Shown in pieces: positions 22,950 through 33,119 of a DNA stretch of 64,000 nt. The position numbers and the translations under genes are program-made. Source of the DNA: Cenococcum geophilum 1.58 (Eukaryota; Ascomycota; Dothideomycetes; Gloniales; Gloniaceae). Positions within the stretch are counted from its first letter, which is position 1. Each line of letters starts with the position of its first letter. The notes below the pieces were generated by a model that was not told where the DNA came from, made no database searches, and worked only from the letters and a program-made list of their open reading frames with translations. The stretch is from NCBI GenBank assembly GCA_001692895.1, contig KV748199.1, positions 1,612,001 through 1,676,000 on the forward strand, read 5' to 3'.

Positions 22950-23455
22950 TATGGTCTATTATTGGATGGAACGGAGTTTGAGAGAGTGGGCTGGGCCCTA
23001 ATAGTTATTATGGCTTCCATGTATTGAGAGTGACCTATTAAGATAAATAGTACATTCTTGTGTGCTCTGTAAGAGTTTATAAATTGCCTGGCGGACAAGT
23101 TCGGTTTTACCAGAGAGTGAAGAGCTACCCTCTTCTTAGGAGCTGCACCTTAAAAGGGCGCTCCTTAAGGGGGGAAGAAACTGGAGGATCCTGAAAGTAT
23201 TGCATATTTTCTCAAGTATAATGTCCCCTTTGGAAATGTAGAGAATGTCCGCGAGCCGTAAGCCGATACGGGTGGATCTAGATAGTCTATGTAGAGCTGA
23301 ATTGATATAACAATATTCAAATTGAAACCATTTTATGGCATTTAGACTTTGTGTTTGGAGAGAAATGAATATATAAGAGAAGTTGTTTGTTGGCTTCTAG
23401 AGTTCGAGGGTTGAAGTGTCAACGCTCGGGCGTCTTGGCGTGCATCGTAAATGTT
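22950..23455. other. Intergenic, 3' region of the kinase gene
   Basis: No gene seen. Minus-strand open frames over 22631-23098 are shadows of the kinase exon. AT-rich 3' sequence. Confidence 0.4.
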
Positions 23456-23571
23456 GCCAAACAATGACGTGAGGAAGAAATGGCGATTGTAGGCTCGATG
23501 GGCTTCGTCGCATGCCAAACAATGACGTGAGGAAGAAATGGCGATTGTAGGCTCGATGGGCTTCGTCGCAT
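23456..23571. repeat. Perfect 58-bp tandem duplication
   Basis: 23456-23513 and 23514-23571 are identical (both start GCCAAACAATGACGTGAGGA and end TTCGTCGCAT). Each unit contains a TGACGTGA word, close to a bZIP/CRE-type site. It lies about 310 bp upstream of the next start codon. Perfect identity implies a recent slippage event, or an assembly artefact. Confidence 0.9.
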
Positions 23572-23882
23572 GGAAATTCCATCCAAATCCATGGCATGGC
23601 TAGGAATGGGCTAGCTAGGGGCACTGTGTCTATGCCATTCTCGAATTTAGCAGCAAAAATGCCTTGATGATGCAACGTTGGCGGGAAGTACACCAGCACC
23701 GAAGTCAACTTGGCAGCTATTCGTTACGTCACTGTGTCAGGTATCATCAAAAATTGGGGTACAAAAACTCCTGGCAAGCGCATTCCTTGTCTCCTCCAAC
23801 ACCTGTACTACACCAGTGACTCCAATTCCATCCACTTTTTCACACTCAAACTCAATCCTCCCATCACCACCAATCCATCACA

Positions 23883-24628
23883 ATGGCCACTCTTCACTGT
23901 AAGTTGTTCCCCACTCTCTTCCCTTGTCACTAAACATGGGAGCTTGCAGAATCATTCGAGACGAGATTTCAATGTAACGGGAGTACCCTGGGAAGACAGC
24001 TGCCTCTCCATTGAATGGTCTTAGCTTTACTCTGCTTGCTCTCGCCTACTTCGTCTTCCTGCTTCCGTACTCTCATAAAACTAACAGAAACTCCGCAGAC
24101 CTCCCACCTGTTAAACCCTCAGCCATTGCCCTTGGCACTTTCTTTAACCACGCCATCTCCCTCGCAGTTCTTGGCCCCGTCTTTGGCAACACCTACCGTC
24201 AAGCCCAAGCTGCTAACTCAAAGGAGGAATTCTTCAAGTCAAAGGAGGCTGCCACTGCCGCCGCTTCTTGGGGTAGCTCTCTCCTCGGCTCTGCCATCCA
24301 GTCATATGGCGTCGGCGCTCTTCTCAATGCCACCGGCACACTGACCTACAAGGGTGCGGCATACATGGGCAGCTTGATCTTCATGGCTAGCACGGCACCT
24401 TCGGTATGTCATCGCAGGATTGTTTCCTTTAATTGAACACCTGATTCAATTGTACATGGCGAATTAAAGAACAGACGACTAATCAATGAAAAGATCATCT
24501 CTCAAGTCGTTACCGAAAAGCGTCCCCTCGACACGATCGCCGTCAGCGCTCTCGCCCGCATCTTCGAAACCGTTGGTCTCAGCATGTTCCTCACCTACTG
24601 GGGCACCCGGACGAACGCATTCGACTAA
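23883..24628 (+). CDS. Small multi-pass membrane protein (possibly DUF1761-like)
   Basis: Three exons: 23883-23898, 24000-24403, 24470-24628; introns start GTAAGT and GTATGT; the product is 192 aa and all phases close. Exon 1 gives MATLH only; the acceptor GACAG before CTGCCTCTCC keeps the frame into SFTLLALAYFVFLLPYS. Hydrophobic segments lie near residues 10-28 (FTLLALAYFVFLLPY), 45-66 (ALGTFFNHAISLAVLGPVFG), 92-125 (SSLLGSAIQSYGVGALL then YMGSLIFMAS) and a C-terminal ALARIFETVGLSMFLTYWG. The FNH...LGPVFG block and overall size resemble fungal DUF1761 proteins, but I am not certain. No catalytic motif. Probably an integral membrane protein of unknown role. Confidence 0.7.
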
Positions 24629-26473
24629 ATTTTCTTTGAGTTGGGGAAGGGAGGAGATGGTGTGGTTGAGGCGATGGTAGCAGAGACAGACTTGACTTTG
24701 CGTTGGCTTTAAAACGATACAATGAATCGGATGAAGGCCCATCAAGTGGCTATTAGGATTTTTTTCCCTTGTAACAATAAACCACTATCCGATAAAACTA
24801 ATTGGGAGCTTGTGCATATTGTTTGATGGTGCTACAGAACCGTCTGATTGACATCTCTCTCTAGTCTGAAGTCAGGACATGACGCGGCTATTTTTTGGAT
24901 TATCTTTAATGCTTTGATACCTTGTAGTGGATACAGAAGGCTCTAAATTGATCAAGGTGTAGTGCCTTTTTTTAACCCCCGTGCAGTGCTAAATGAAAGC
25001 AGATAGGTGATTTTCAGCCGCATCCCAACTTATAATAATTTCCACGGACCTTTACTACTCCACCGTAACCTGCAACCTCATCAATTCGATCTCTCCTACC
25101 TTTCTCCACCGATTGACTACCGGGGGCATATGGGGCATCAAAGACTTGATTAATTCAGCAGCCCATCGGGCATCTCGTCAAGCAAACCACCAAACGACAC
25201 TGACAGCCTTTCACAACTCATTCCACTTGATAAAACATCATATCCCCTCTTGCCTTGCCTTTCCGCATGCTTAATTTATACCCATGCATCACTCCGTCTA
25301 CTAATCTCGGGCAGCGGAAATCATTTGCGCTGTGAGACCAGGTTTGAAGGGAGGATGTGGAGAACCAAGCTCGTAACGAGGATGACGATAGTAGAATCAC
25401 GGGAGGTCTAGCGACAGCCATTGAGGATTTAATTGTTCAGGTTTTGGTGATTGGCTTGTCGTGTCGGTAGGTGAAGGACTGCTGCTGATTTTGTTGGGAG
25501 CGAGTGGTTGCTCCCGTGGTTGCAGAAAAAGTGAAAAGGCGTCTTATGAGAGGGGATATGAGTCTACAGTAAGTGGGTAGGAAGAACATTGAAAACACTG
25601 AAGCCTGCTTATCCCATGCGCTGTCAAGATAGGCGTCCAAGTAGACGAGCCAACTAGAGGCTTTAGATCAAATGAAGTCTTGGCAAACTTAAAGTTCTGA
25701 TTCTATCAATATAAGGCCCATATTATTATAATAAATCTTAAATATGCTATATTATTGAGTTAATCATGATTAGATTAAGTTGAGGCGTTCCTGCTAACAA
25801 GGGCCTTCTTTGCAGAGCGGTGTGAAGCTATATAGATTCTATGGTGGAGACTAATTCATATTTTGGTGGTCGCGCACGGGCCATATCTATTGCATGGGAT
25901 AACCGTTAATTTTGTTCACCAGCAACACTCACAACGCAGTCATTAAACACATTAAGCAATACCAAGCTCAAGAAGCTTTTCATTCGTTGCGCCACTCAGT
26001 CTAGTATCTAGACCAGGAACGCAAAGCCTCTAGAATACACGACTCAAATGTGTGTGACCGTAAAATCCTTGCCTCAGATACCCATGGCTTTTCCGCACTC
26101 CTATCAAAGCGACTAGAAGACAGAGCGCGAAGCGAACTCCAGTTCAAACACCAGTACCCCCACGTCCGCCCGGCCAGGGAAGATAAACAAAAAGTGAAAA
26201 AGATAAAAGTGCCATTGCATACTGGCAGGCCGTCAATCAACTCCTGAAATCTGACATCGGTAGAAGGAAACAGCCAAAAAAAAATAAGCCGTATTCAAAT
26301 AAGAAAACAGGCCAAGAAAATATACGATGAATCCACAGCACAATGCGGGTGATCGTACAAGAGACATGGTAAGTGTCAAAAAGATATCAATAGGCCTCAG
26401 CCAGCCAGCCAGCCAGCTCGAGCCAGATCGTACACTCATCCCATATATTAGAAAGATTTATTAGTCAACTTCC
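24629..26473. other. Gene desert, about 1.8 kb
   Basis: No reading frame here shows family features or coding-like splicing on either strand. A short TA-rich patch at about 25690-25790 interrupts otherwise normal composition. Regulatory or UTR sequence for the flanking genes is likely. Confidence 0.45.
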
Positions 26474-28063
26474 TCATAGTCTCTCGCGCTGCAATCTCTC
26501 CACGCGCTCAGCCAGCGGTGGTGTCAGGCCTGCAGAGATCCAGAATTCCTCTGGGATGTCGTCTCTGCGGGCCAACCGCTCCAGTATCGATCTCATCTGC
26601 TCTAGCTCTGGGTCCTGAATATGCGCGTCATCTTCTACATCTCTGTCGCCAAGAGAGATGTCATCATCGAATGAGTGATTAGGTAGGCTATCTTCGCGCG
26701 GACCAGCACGCGAAGTGAATGAATAGAAATTACGGACGAAGCGACTGGCATCGCGAGAACGATTGCGCAGGTCGCGGGAATAACGATATGGGTTCCGGGA
26801 CGGTGGTTCATCAGCAAGGTATGGGGCCATGCGGGACGATGTATGTCGAGGGGCGCTAATTTCGCGAACTTCAATATCCTCGGGTTCCGTGTCCGAGGCC
26901 GTGTCTTCATCTGAAGTGTCGCAAACCCGAGCGATGACCTCATCCGGAGAGTTTCGCGATGGTATAGTCAAATGAGTACGCGAGGAGGATGCTGAGTTGG
27001 AGTTTGAACTTCCCGAACGAGAGCTCGGATGAGAATTTGAGAAGGATGCAGAAGCAGCCGCTGAGGTAAAAGAGGAGTCAGCACTGGGAAGATGAGGATC
27101 TGGAGCAACAGTGCTGAGCATAGTGTCCCAGTGATCATCGACTGGGCTGAAGCTGCGATCTCGGTCACCTAAGCCATCAACGGTGCTGGCTGGACTCCAT
27201 GACTCTCGAAGAGAACTTGAGGGAAGTGGTCCGTCTGCAATAGTACGGCGACCCATGCGGCGAAGTGGCGGAAATCCAAAAGCAACATGCTCATGTTCAT
27301 CTTCCTCTCCATCTTCAACGATGATAATCTCGTTTCTTAGATGCAGAGGAGCTTCTCTTTCTCCATCTCTCGAGTGAGGTCTCATTGGTGGCCTTCTCGA
27401 TTGGAACCTGATCGTATTTGTCTCCAGCATTTCTGCAGCTGGCACATGTCGCGATCCTGCATATCCTGCTGGTGCAAAATTTGGGGTATATGCCGGAAGT
27501 TCGCCGTATGCTCGTGGAGGCCGCGGTGCACGATGGTAGAGCGCATCTTCCAGTTCGGGCGGAGGTCGAGAGAAAGGATTCGGTTCATCACCGAGCCCGA
27601 AATACTGTGAAGACCGCTCATAGTCCCGGAAGTGATGTGAGTTTCTCGGGGTAGACATCTCATTTGCGCCACGAGTATAGTTCCTAGACTCAGGGACTGG
27701 AGGGAGAGGAGCATCTCGCTCAATAGGGTTGGGGCGGCGGTCACTGTACTCGAAGTCGAATGCAGGCGGTGTCCGGAAACCAAACTCGCCTCGCCTGGGG
27801 GAGCGTTGCGAAGTGCCACTGGGTGGCGCATGTGCGTTGCCAGATCTTCGGGCGCGACGGGGTATGACCGGAGAGCGCACCCGACGGCGGATGGTTGAAC
27901 GCGACGACGCAGTTAAATCAACCTTGATAGCATCTTTAGATTCCTCGGGCGACGGAGCGCGCCAAACTCTGAATGCGATGTTGTCAGTTAATGATGCGCG
28001 GATCTTGAAGGGGGGTAGAGGCGAGGCTGAAGCGCGAAGCCGCCGCGCAAAGCAAACAAGCAT
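26474..28063 (-). CDS. Intrinsically disordered Ser/Arg/Pro-rich protein, function unknown
   Basis: The frame is open from 28312 to 26474 (612 codons). I prefer ATG 28063 (MLVCFARRLRAS), or an unseen first exon before AFRVWRAPSP, because the frame upstream of 28063 reads like promoter sequence. The protein is dominated by low complexity: an Arg-rich patch (SSRSTIRRRVRSPVIPRRARR), Pro-rich parts (PLPPVPESRN), an acidic strip (IIIVEDGEEDEHEH), a Ser/Ala/Asn block around 27060-26980, and a conserved-looking C-terminus (DPELEQMRSILERLARRDDI, then EEFWISAGLTPPLAERV) ending at 26474. No known domain. The C-terminal helix may be a docking segment. Divergently placed to FOL3. Confidence 0.65.
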   Translation of the reverse strand: MLVCFARRLRASASPLPPFKIRASLTDNIAFRVWRAPSPEESKDAIKVDLTASSRSTIRRRVRSPVIPRRARRSGNAHAPPSGTSQRSPRRGEFGFRTPPAFDFEYSDRRPNPIERDAPLPPVPESRNYTRGANEMSTPRNSHHFRDYERSSQYFGLGDEPNPFSRPPPELEDALYHRAPRPPRAYGELPAYTPNFAPAGYAGSRHVPAAEMLETNTIRFQSRRPPMRPHSRDGEREAPLHLRNEIIIVEDGEEDEHEHVAFGFPPLRRMGRRTIADGPLPSSSLRESWSPASTVDGLGDRDRSFSPVDDHWDTMLSTVAPDPHLPSADSSFTSAAASASFSNSHPSSRSGSSNSNSASSSRTHLTIPSRNSPDEVIARVCDTSDEDTASDTEPEDIEVREISAPRHTSSRMAPYLADEPPSRNPYRYSRDLRNRSRDASRFVRNFYSFTSRAGPREDSLPNHSFDDDISLGDRDVEDDAHIQDPELEQMRSILERLARRDDIPEEFWISAGLTPPLAERVERLQRERL

Positions 28064-28796
28064 GCTGATAGAAGGAAAGCTTACGGAAGGCCCATTTTTT
28101 GGGGTAAAAACCGCGAAAGAGAGGAGATTCACAGCTGTAACCAAGAAGGGAGAGTCTGGGAGCAAAATTCGGATGAAAATGGGGATGAGTGGAGGGTTTG
28201 TTGTGGTCGGGTTGGCGATGGAGAGAGTGGAGGCCTGAGGAAGAAGTTGAGGAGGGAGGCGAAAGATTGACCCCAGGTGCCCGGTCGTGCCCGTCACAAG
28301 GCTGCCCTGCAACCCGTAAGCGAACTAAGATCTGCCCAGTGTAGCCGCCACAATGGGGCACTGCTCGTCCAGCCTTTCGACACGCTGAAAACACGCAAAG
28401 TGAGCCTTTGGGGTGATATGGCAAAAAGATAAATGGACGAGGCCGGCTCACGCTTTAGTATCGCGAGTGATATCCCTCTGGTAAAGTCCCGCGGTTTGGC
28501 GTCAAGTGTCCAGGGCTAGAGGTTGAAGATTCGGGTGAGCGGGCAGCGATTATTCTGGCCATCCCGAACCCCCGATCTACCTTTTAGGCTACTCTGCTGC
28601 AGGACATCTTCGAATCTCGCTCGCCCGCCATCCAGCCGTTGTTCTGACTCACCGCCTGTTCTTACAGCTGCAGGTACATGCACCAAGGCCGACGGAGACT
28701 CTGACTCTCCGTTTCAAAACACGCGTGTGCACTCCGTTTGCCTGGCAACACCAAGGCCAATGCCCTCTAGAGTCCCGGGAATTTCTCATGGTCGCG
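28064..28796. promoter_or_regulatory. Divergent intergenic region between the disordered-protein gene and FOL3
   Basis: Shared upstream sequence of the two divergent genes. The FOL3 frame is open upstream to 28725, but that part ([12 protein letters not shown]...) lacks family features and is probably 5' leader. No further gene seen. Confidence 0.4.
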
Positions 28797-30183
28797 ATGA
28801 TTCAGCCCGGTCTTGAGCGGATCAGCCTCCTCCTCAAACACACGCCGTTGCCGTGGAAAGCGATTCATGTTGCAGGCACTAATGGAAAAGGCTCAATATG
28901 CGCTGCTGCGTCTGCAATGCTGCTCCAGTCGAAGGTGCGGTGTGGGCGCTTCACGTCTCCTCACTTGATCGACAGGTATTCCCTCACTTGCATCTTCTCT
29001 GCGACATTTCCACTTTATGACTAGTGGCTAACGAGTGGTGCATGTTGGCTTTTGAAGGTGGGATTGCATTACCATCGACGACGTTCCAATTAAGCAGAAT
29101 CTATTCCGCGAAGTAGAAGACCAGGTCCTCAAGTATAATACGACAGAAGGAATCAAAGCGTCTGAGTTTGAGGTTCTTACCGCCACTGCATTTGAAATCT
29201 TCACACGAGAGGAGATTGAAGTAGGCGTTGTTGAGGTTGGCATGGGCGGGCGACTCGATGCCACCAACGTCCTCCAATCGCCTCTAGTCACTATCATCTC
29301 AAAAATCAGTCTAGACCATCAAGCATGGTTAGGAAACACTACAGATGAAATTGCAAGAGAGAAGGCGGGAATCTTGAAGCCAGGCGTCCCTTGTGTAATA
29401 GACCACACTAATGAGCCAACTGTGAAAAAGGTCATCGAGACCGTTGCGAAAGAGGTGGGAGCTGGCCCACTACTATATGGAGACAAATTGCCTGAAGAAA
29501 TAGAAAAATTCAAAGGATGGCGGGATAACGTAGGCAATCTCCCACTTCATCAGCAAGTCAATACTGCATGTGCTTATCTTGCGATCTGCCGAGCTTTGGA
29601 ATCCTTACGACGCCCTGCTCTAGACGTACATAGCATTATGTCCGCTTTAAAGCAGCAGAACTGGCCGGGCCGTTTACAAAAATTACATCTCGAACCGATC
29701 ACTGGTTGCTCCGAATCGGTCCTCCTCGACGGTGCTCATAATGCTGACTCTGCTCGAATTCTTGGTGGATATGTCAACAAGAGAGTTCGCGCAAATCGGT
29801 CGAACGAAAAGACAACCAAAATTACTTGGGTTTTGGCAATGTCTGATGGCAAAGCCGTTACAGAGATTCTGACCCCGTTGATTGCTGATGGTGACAACGT
29901 TGTCACTGTAGAATTTGGACCCGTCGATGGCATGCCATGGGTTCGGCCGATGTCTTCTGCAGACCTTCTCAAGGCTGCTTACGGGATTGCTAAAATCGAG
30001 CAAGGCAACCATTATGGAGATGACGTTTTAGCAGCTCTAGTATCAGCCGCAAAAATAGCGAAAGAGAGCCATATGGTAGTGGCTGGGAGCTTGTATCTGG
30101 TTTCAGATATTCTCCGCTTAAGGAGGAATTTTTCACAGCAGATGTCCCCCGAGGCAAAACCAACGGATGCAGGACAGCATTGA
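28797..30183 (+). CDS. FOL3: Dihydrofolate synthetase (FOL3, Mur ligase family)
   Basis: Two exons, 28797-28975 and 29058-30183, intron GTATTC...TTGAAG, product 434 aa (yeast FOL3 is 427). It joins L-glutamate to dihydropteroate to give dihydrofolate, using ATP. The N-terminus [20 protein letters not shown] leads into the P-loop [10 protein letters not shown], then GRFTSPHL before the intron and ITIDDVPI after it. Mur-ligase core motifs follow: [36 protein letters not shown] (the H and K that bind ligands), then [16 protein letters not shown] in the C-terminal domain. ATG 28797 fits the family start; 28788 is an in-frame alternative. A mitochondrial folylpolyglutamate synthase is less likely given the short N-terminus. 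Very confident. Confidence 0.95.
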
Positions 30184-30931
30184 GGGGTTTTTCTCACTCC
30201 GATGAAGGCCACCTCCTCGCCTAGATACGGAGACTTTGCAGAGAGAGTCGAGATAAATAAAGGTACGACCTACTTTCTTCAGAGACACACCCACAGTCTC
30301 GGTTCCAGAGATCAGAGTAGTTGGTAGCATTGTAGCAGACAAATACCGCTTTATCGCGTGCTGCTATATTCACGGTTGCTGTTAAAGTAGAAAGCCGCTT
30401 CATGTGTAAGAAACCATTGAGAAAGACCTTATTGTCATTCGTTTTCAATTCCTCTTTGCTTAACAAGGCCGATTTTTCCGACTAATTACCTTAACCCCAA
30501 AGCTCAGCAATACCAGGAACCATTATCTTACGTTATTTGCTACTATTTGTCTAAACCCTTCAACGCAATGGACAAAGTACCCTTACGGCACTGTTCTGAT
30601 ACAATCAGCCACTTCTCCTACAGTCAACATAGTGTCCTCAACTACTAAGACTGCAACAGGAGTTGCATAAATTTTGCATTTGCATTCGGATGGAATAGAG
30701 GGACAATTAGACGTCGATAACGTGAATTTCGATACGAGTTTCCCACGGTGTATGTTCCCATACTTTGTAAGCGCGCATCAAAAAGTAGCCGCTTGGTTGA
30801 TGCTTTTGATCAGCATATTTAAGCCTTAAGTTATTCTCATCTCAATATGTAATGATTCAAGGAAAATTCCTTGAAAAGTTTCCTCTTTCTTATAGTTACC
30901 TTCTTATGATTTTACTCAAGCAAGTCCTCAA
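30184..30931. other. Intergenic, no gene seen
   Basis: Only short frames antisense to the FOL3 end and AT-rich spacer. Confidence 0.45.
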
Positions 30932-31373
30932 ATGGCAAATTTTTCCGCCTACCTTCTCATCCTGCTTTTCATCGAACTCCCAAGCAGCTACGCTCAGAAA
31001 TGTTATTTTCCTGACGGGTCTTTGGCTAGCGGCCACCATCCATGCTACTTGAGCGCAAACGCATAGTGCATGTTGCAATGCTGATAACCCGCAAGGCGCC
31101 GACTACTGCCTCTCAAGTGGCCTATGCTGGGGTCGCGGCTATGGATTCACATGGAGAAATTCACATGAAAAAAGAATTTGGACGTTGGAAGGCGGCGAGG
31201 CTTTTTGGCGAAGCTTTAGGATTGGCCTGAGCGAGATATTCAAGCGAGGGAATGAGCATAGATTTGTAATCCTAGTGCTTTTTCGATGTATGGATCACTC
31301 CCATTCGTGCAGTTTATCAATATGTCGATTTTGCACTAGGCGGATGGGAGAAAATGATGGCGTCGATTTATAG
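30932..31373 (+). pseudogene. Secreted cysteine-rich protein gene with a frameshift
   Basis: ATG 30932 opens a signal peptide (ANFSAYLLILLFIELPSSYA) followed by QKCYFPDGSLASGHHPCYLSANA, then a stop at about 31061. One base later the family pattern resumes in the next frame: SACCNADNPQGADYCLSSGLCWGRGYGFTWRNS, and this frame stays open to 31373. Together these form the Cys pattern of small fungal secreted proteins (CYFPDGS, SACC, YCLSSGLCW). There is no GT..AG pair at the junction (CAAACGCATAGTGC), so a one-base gain, a two-base loss or a sequencing error is the simplest reading. Later Cys residues expected after WRNS are missing, which argues for true decay. Confidence 0.7.
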
Positions 31374-31596
31374 TACTTGATAAAACCTTTACAAAGGCTT
31401 TAGAGAAGCTTTATTGTAAACTAAACAGGCACGACTTGGGTAATACCCTTTTATTTTTTTCAAGCAAAACTACAGTAGTATTAGGGTACCCGTTTGGTTG
31501 GAAAAGGTAGCTACTCTGCGTATCGCCTGAGGATTTTCGACCTCGACATCAAAGAAACTCTCTCCCGCCAGCTTCCCTTTGGCTTCTGTCGGCCCG

Positions 31597-33119
31597 CTAG
31601 CTCGGTCTGAGCTGAGCCTTGTTGGCCAGGTTCGCACTACGGTGTGAGCTCGTAAAACTTTCGCTCCGTTGACGAGGCGAGGTTTTACTGACATTTCCTC
31701 TTTTCTTCCCATTCGCGCTAATTATGCTCCCCTCAGCATGNTAAGACTTTACTCGCTTACTCTGCTTCCGAAACTCCAACCGTCCCTCAATAAACAGATT
31801 CGCGTCTGACCAGAGAGCGTAGCCATGAAATAGTACTTCAGACTCATCTGGATCGTACATGTATATCTGAGGGAATAACATTGTCACAGGACGTGGGGAA
31901 CCGTTGATAACGTCCTCTTGGCTCTGGGTCGGCGGCGTAACTCCCTCCTGTCCGTTGTAATCTCCCCAATCCCCCACGCCTTGTGCAATATCAGCGGCTG
32001 CTACTATTCTGGACGAGCTCCTTTGTCCGCGATTCCAAAGTCCTTCGGCAGTCGTTACGAAACCGACCAGATCCTGGCGGAGAGATTCGATGGTAGATTG
32101 CTCTGGGAGCAGTGGAGCAAAGATGGCGACTATGTCACTTACCACAGAGTTTAAGAGAGACTGTGTTGCGTGTGGCCGATCTGTTGTGTGCGCCGTAGCT
32201 AATAGCGATCGCAAAATAGATTCTTTTGGGGGGCTTGTTTCGAGAAAGCTATCCAGCATACCGGTTAAGACAATCCGTTCATTTTGTGACCGAAGGTAGA
32301 GGTTTTGAAATATGCCCTCGACTATCTTCTTGGCAACCACTGCCTCAAACGCTGCCGCACGGAGGTGCGAAGATGCGGCAGAGTTCGAAATGGGAACTTG
32401 CTGATTTATCACAATAGGGGACCCTGAACTCTTAAGGCGCATAAAGAGATCATCCTGGATTGGTCAGCTTAGATGGAAGTGAGTGGTTATCAAACTCACA
32501 GTGTTGACATTAGTTGGGTATTGGGCATGGAAGTACTGTATTGATAAGCCATGCAAATTTTCTGCCAGCATTTGTAGTTTTCCAGGGCTGTGTTTGGTTA
32601 GCAGCTATCTTTCCCCTGGGGATAGACTAACAAATCATCACCCAATTCTTCTAAGCCGATATTTAGTTTAAGATCTCCGAGCTCGTCCTGGCATTCTTTA
32701 AGCTGTTCCTTGGCTCCACGAAGGGACGACGACGTGTCCGCTAGCTTTGCTTTGTTGCTTTCCAACTGTTTCAATGCTTCATCACGTCCCTCCATTAATT
32801 TCCGTTTTTCACCAAGCCAAGACGCTTCTTGTTTATGTTTAATCCTCTCAAGTTCCTTAGTGATTTGGGATTTCTCAAGCTTCCAGTTTGCGGTGTCTTC
32901 GGTGAACTGGGTGGTCAACGATTTGTTCGCGGCTTTATGTTCTGCAATCTCTTTGTCTTTTCCAGTAAGTTGGTTTTTAATGCGATTTATGTCGTTGGTA
33001 AGGCTTTCGCACTCGGCTATAACCTGTGAATATTTCATCACTTCTTTTCCAGCATCCTCAAACTTCTTCCAGCACTCAAGCAGCGCCTTACGATTGGGAC
33101 TGGGTGTTGCTGTTGACAT
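31597..33119 (-). CDS. Coiled-coil protein of unknown function
   Basis: Three exons: 33119-32632, 32587-32500, 32454-31597, with 44- and 45-nt introns (GTTAGT...AACACAG; GTGAGT...AATCCAG); phases close at 477 aa. Residues about 10-155 are a long coiled coil (KDKEIAEHKAANKS, LEKSQITKELERIKHKQ, LKQLESNKAKLADTSSSLR). The spliced middle reads DDFPGKLQMLAENLHGLSIQYFHAQYP followed by DDLFMRLKSSGSPIVIN. Next is a helical domain (AFEAVVAKKIVEGIFQNLYL, ILRSLLATAH) and a region ending VLFHGYALWSDANLFIEGRLEF. The last part depends on base 31741: the codon there is TAN, so the protein ends at that point if N makes TAA/TAG, or runs on 48 codons if Tyr. I do not recognise the family; similar proteins seem confined to filamentous fungi. 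Confidence 0.75.
31741..31741. other. Undetermined base (N) inside a codon
   Basis: The only N in the window. On the minus strand it is the third base of codon TAN in the coiled-coil gene, so two of the four possible bases create a stop. Confidence 0.95.

Noticed and set aside
27382..27831. Long frames on both strands over 27.2-28.2 kb as separate genes
   Set aside because: They overlap the long disordered-protein frame and show no family features; they arise from its biased composition.
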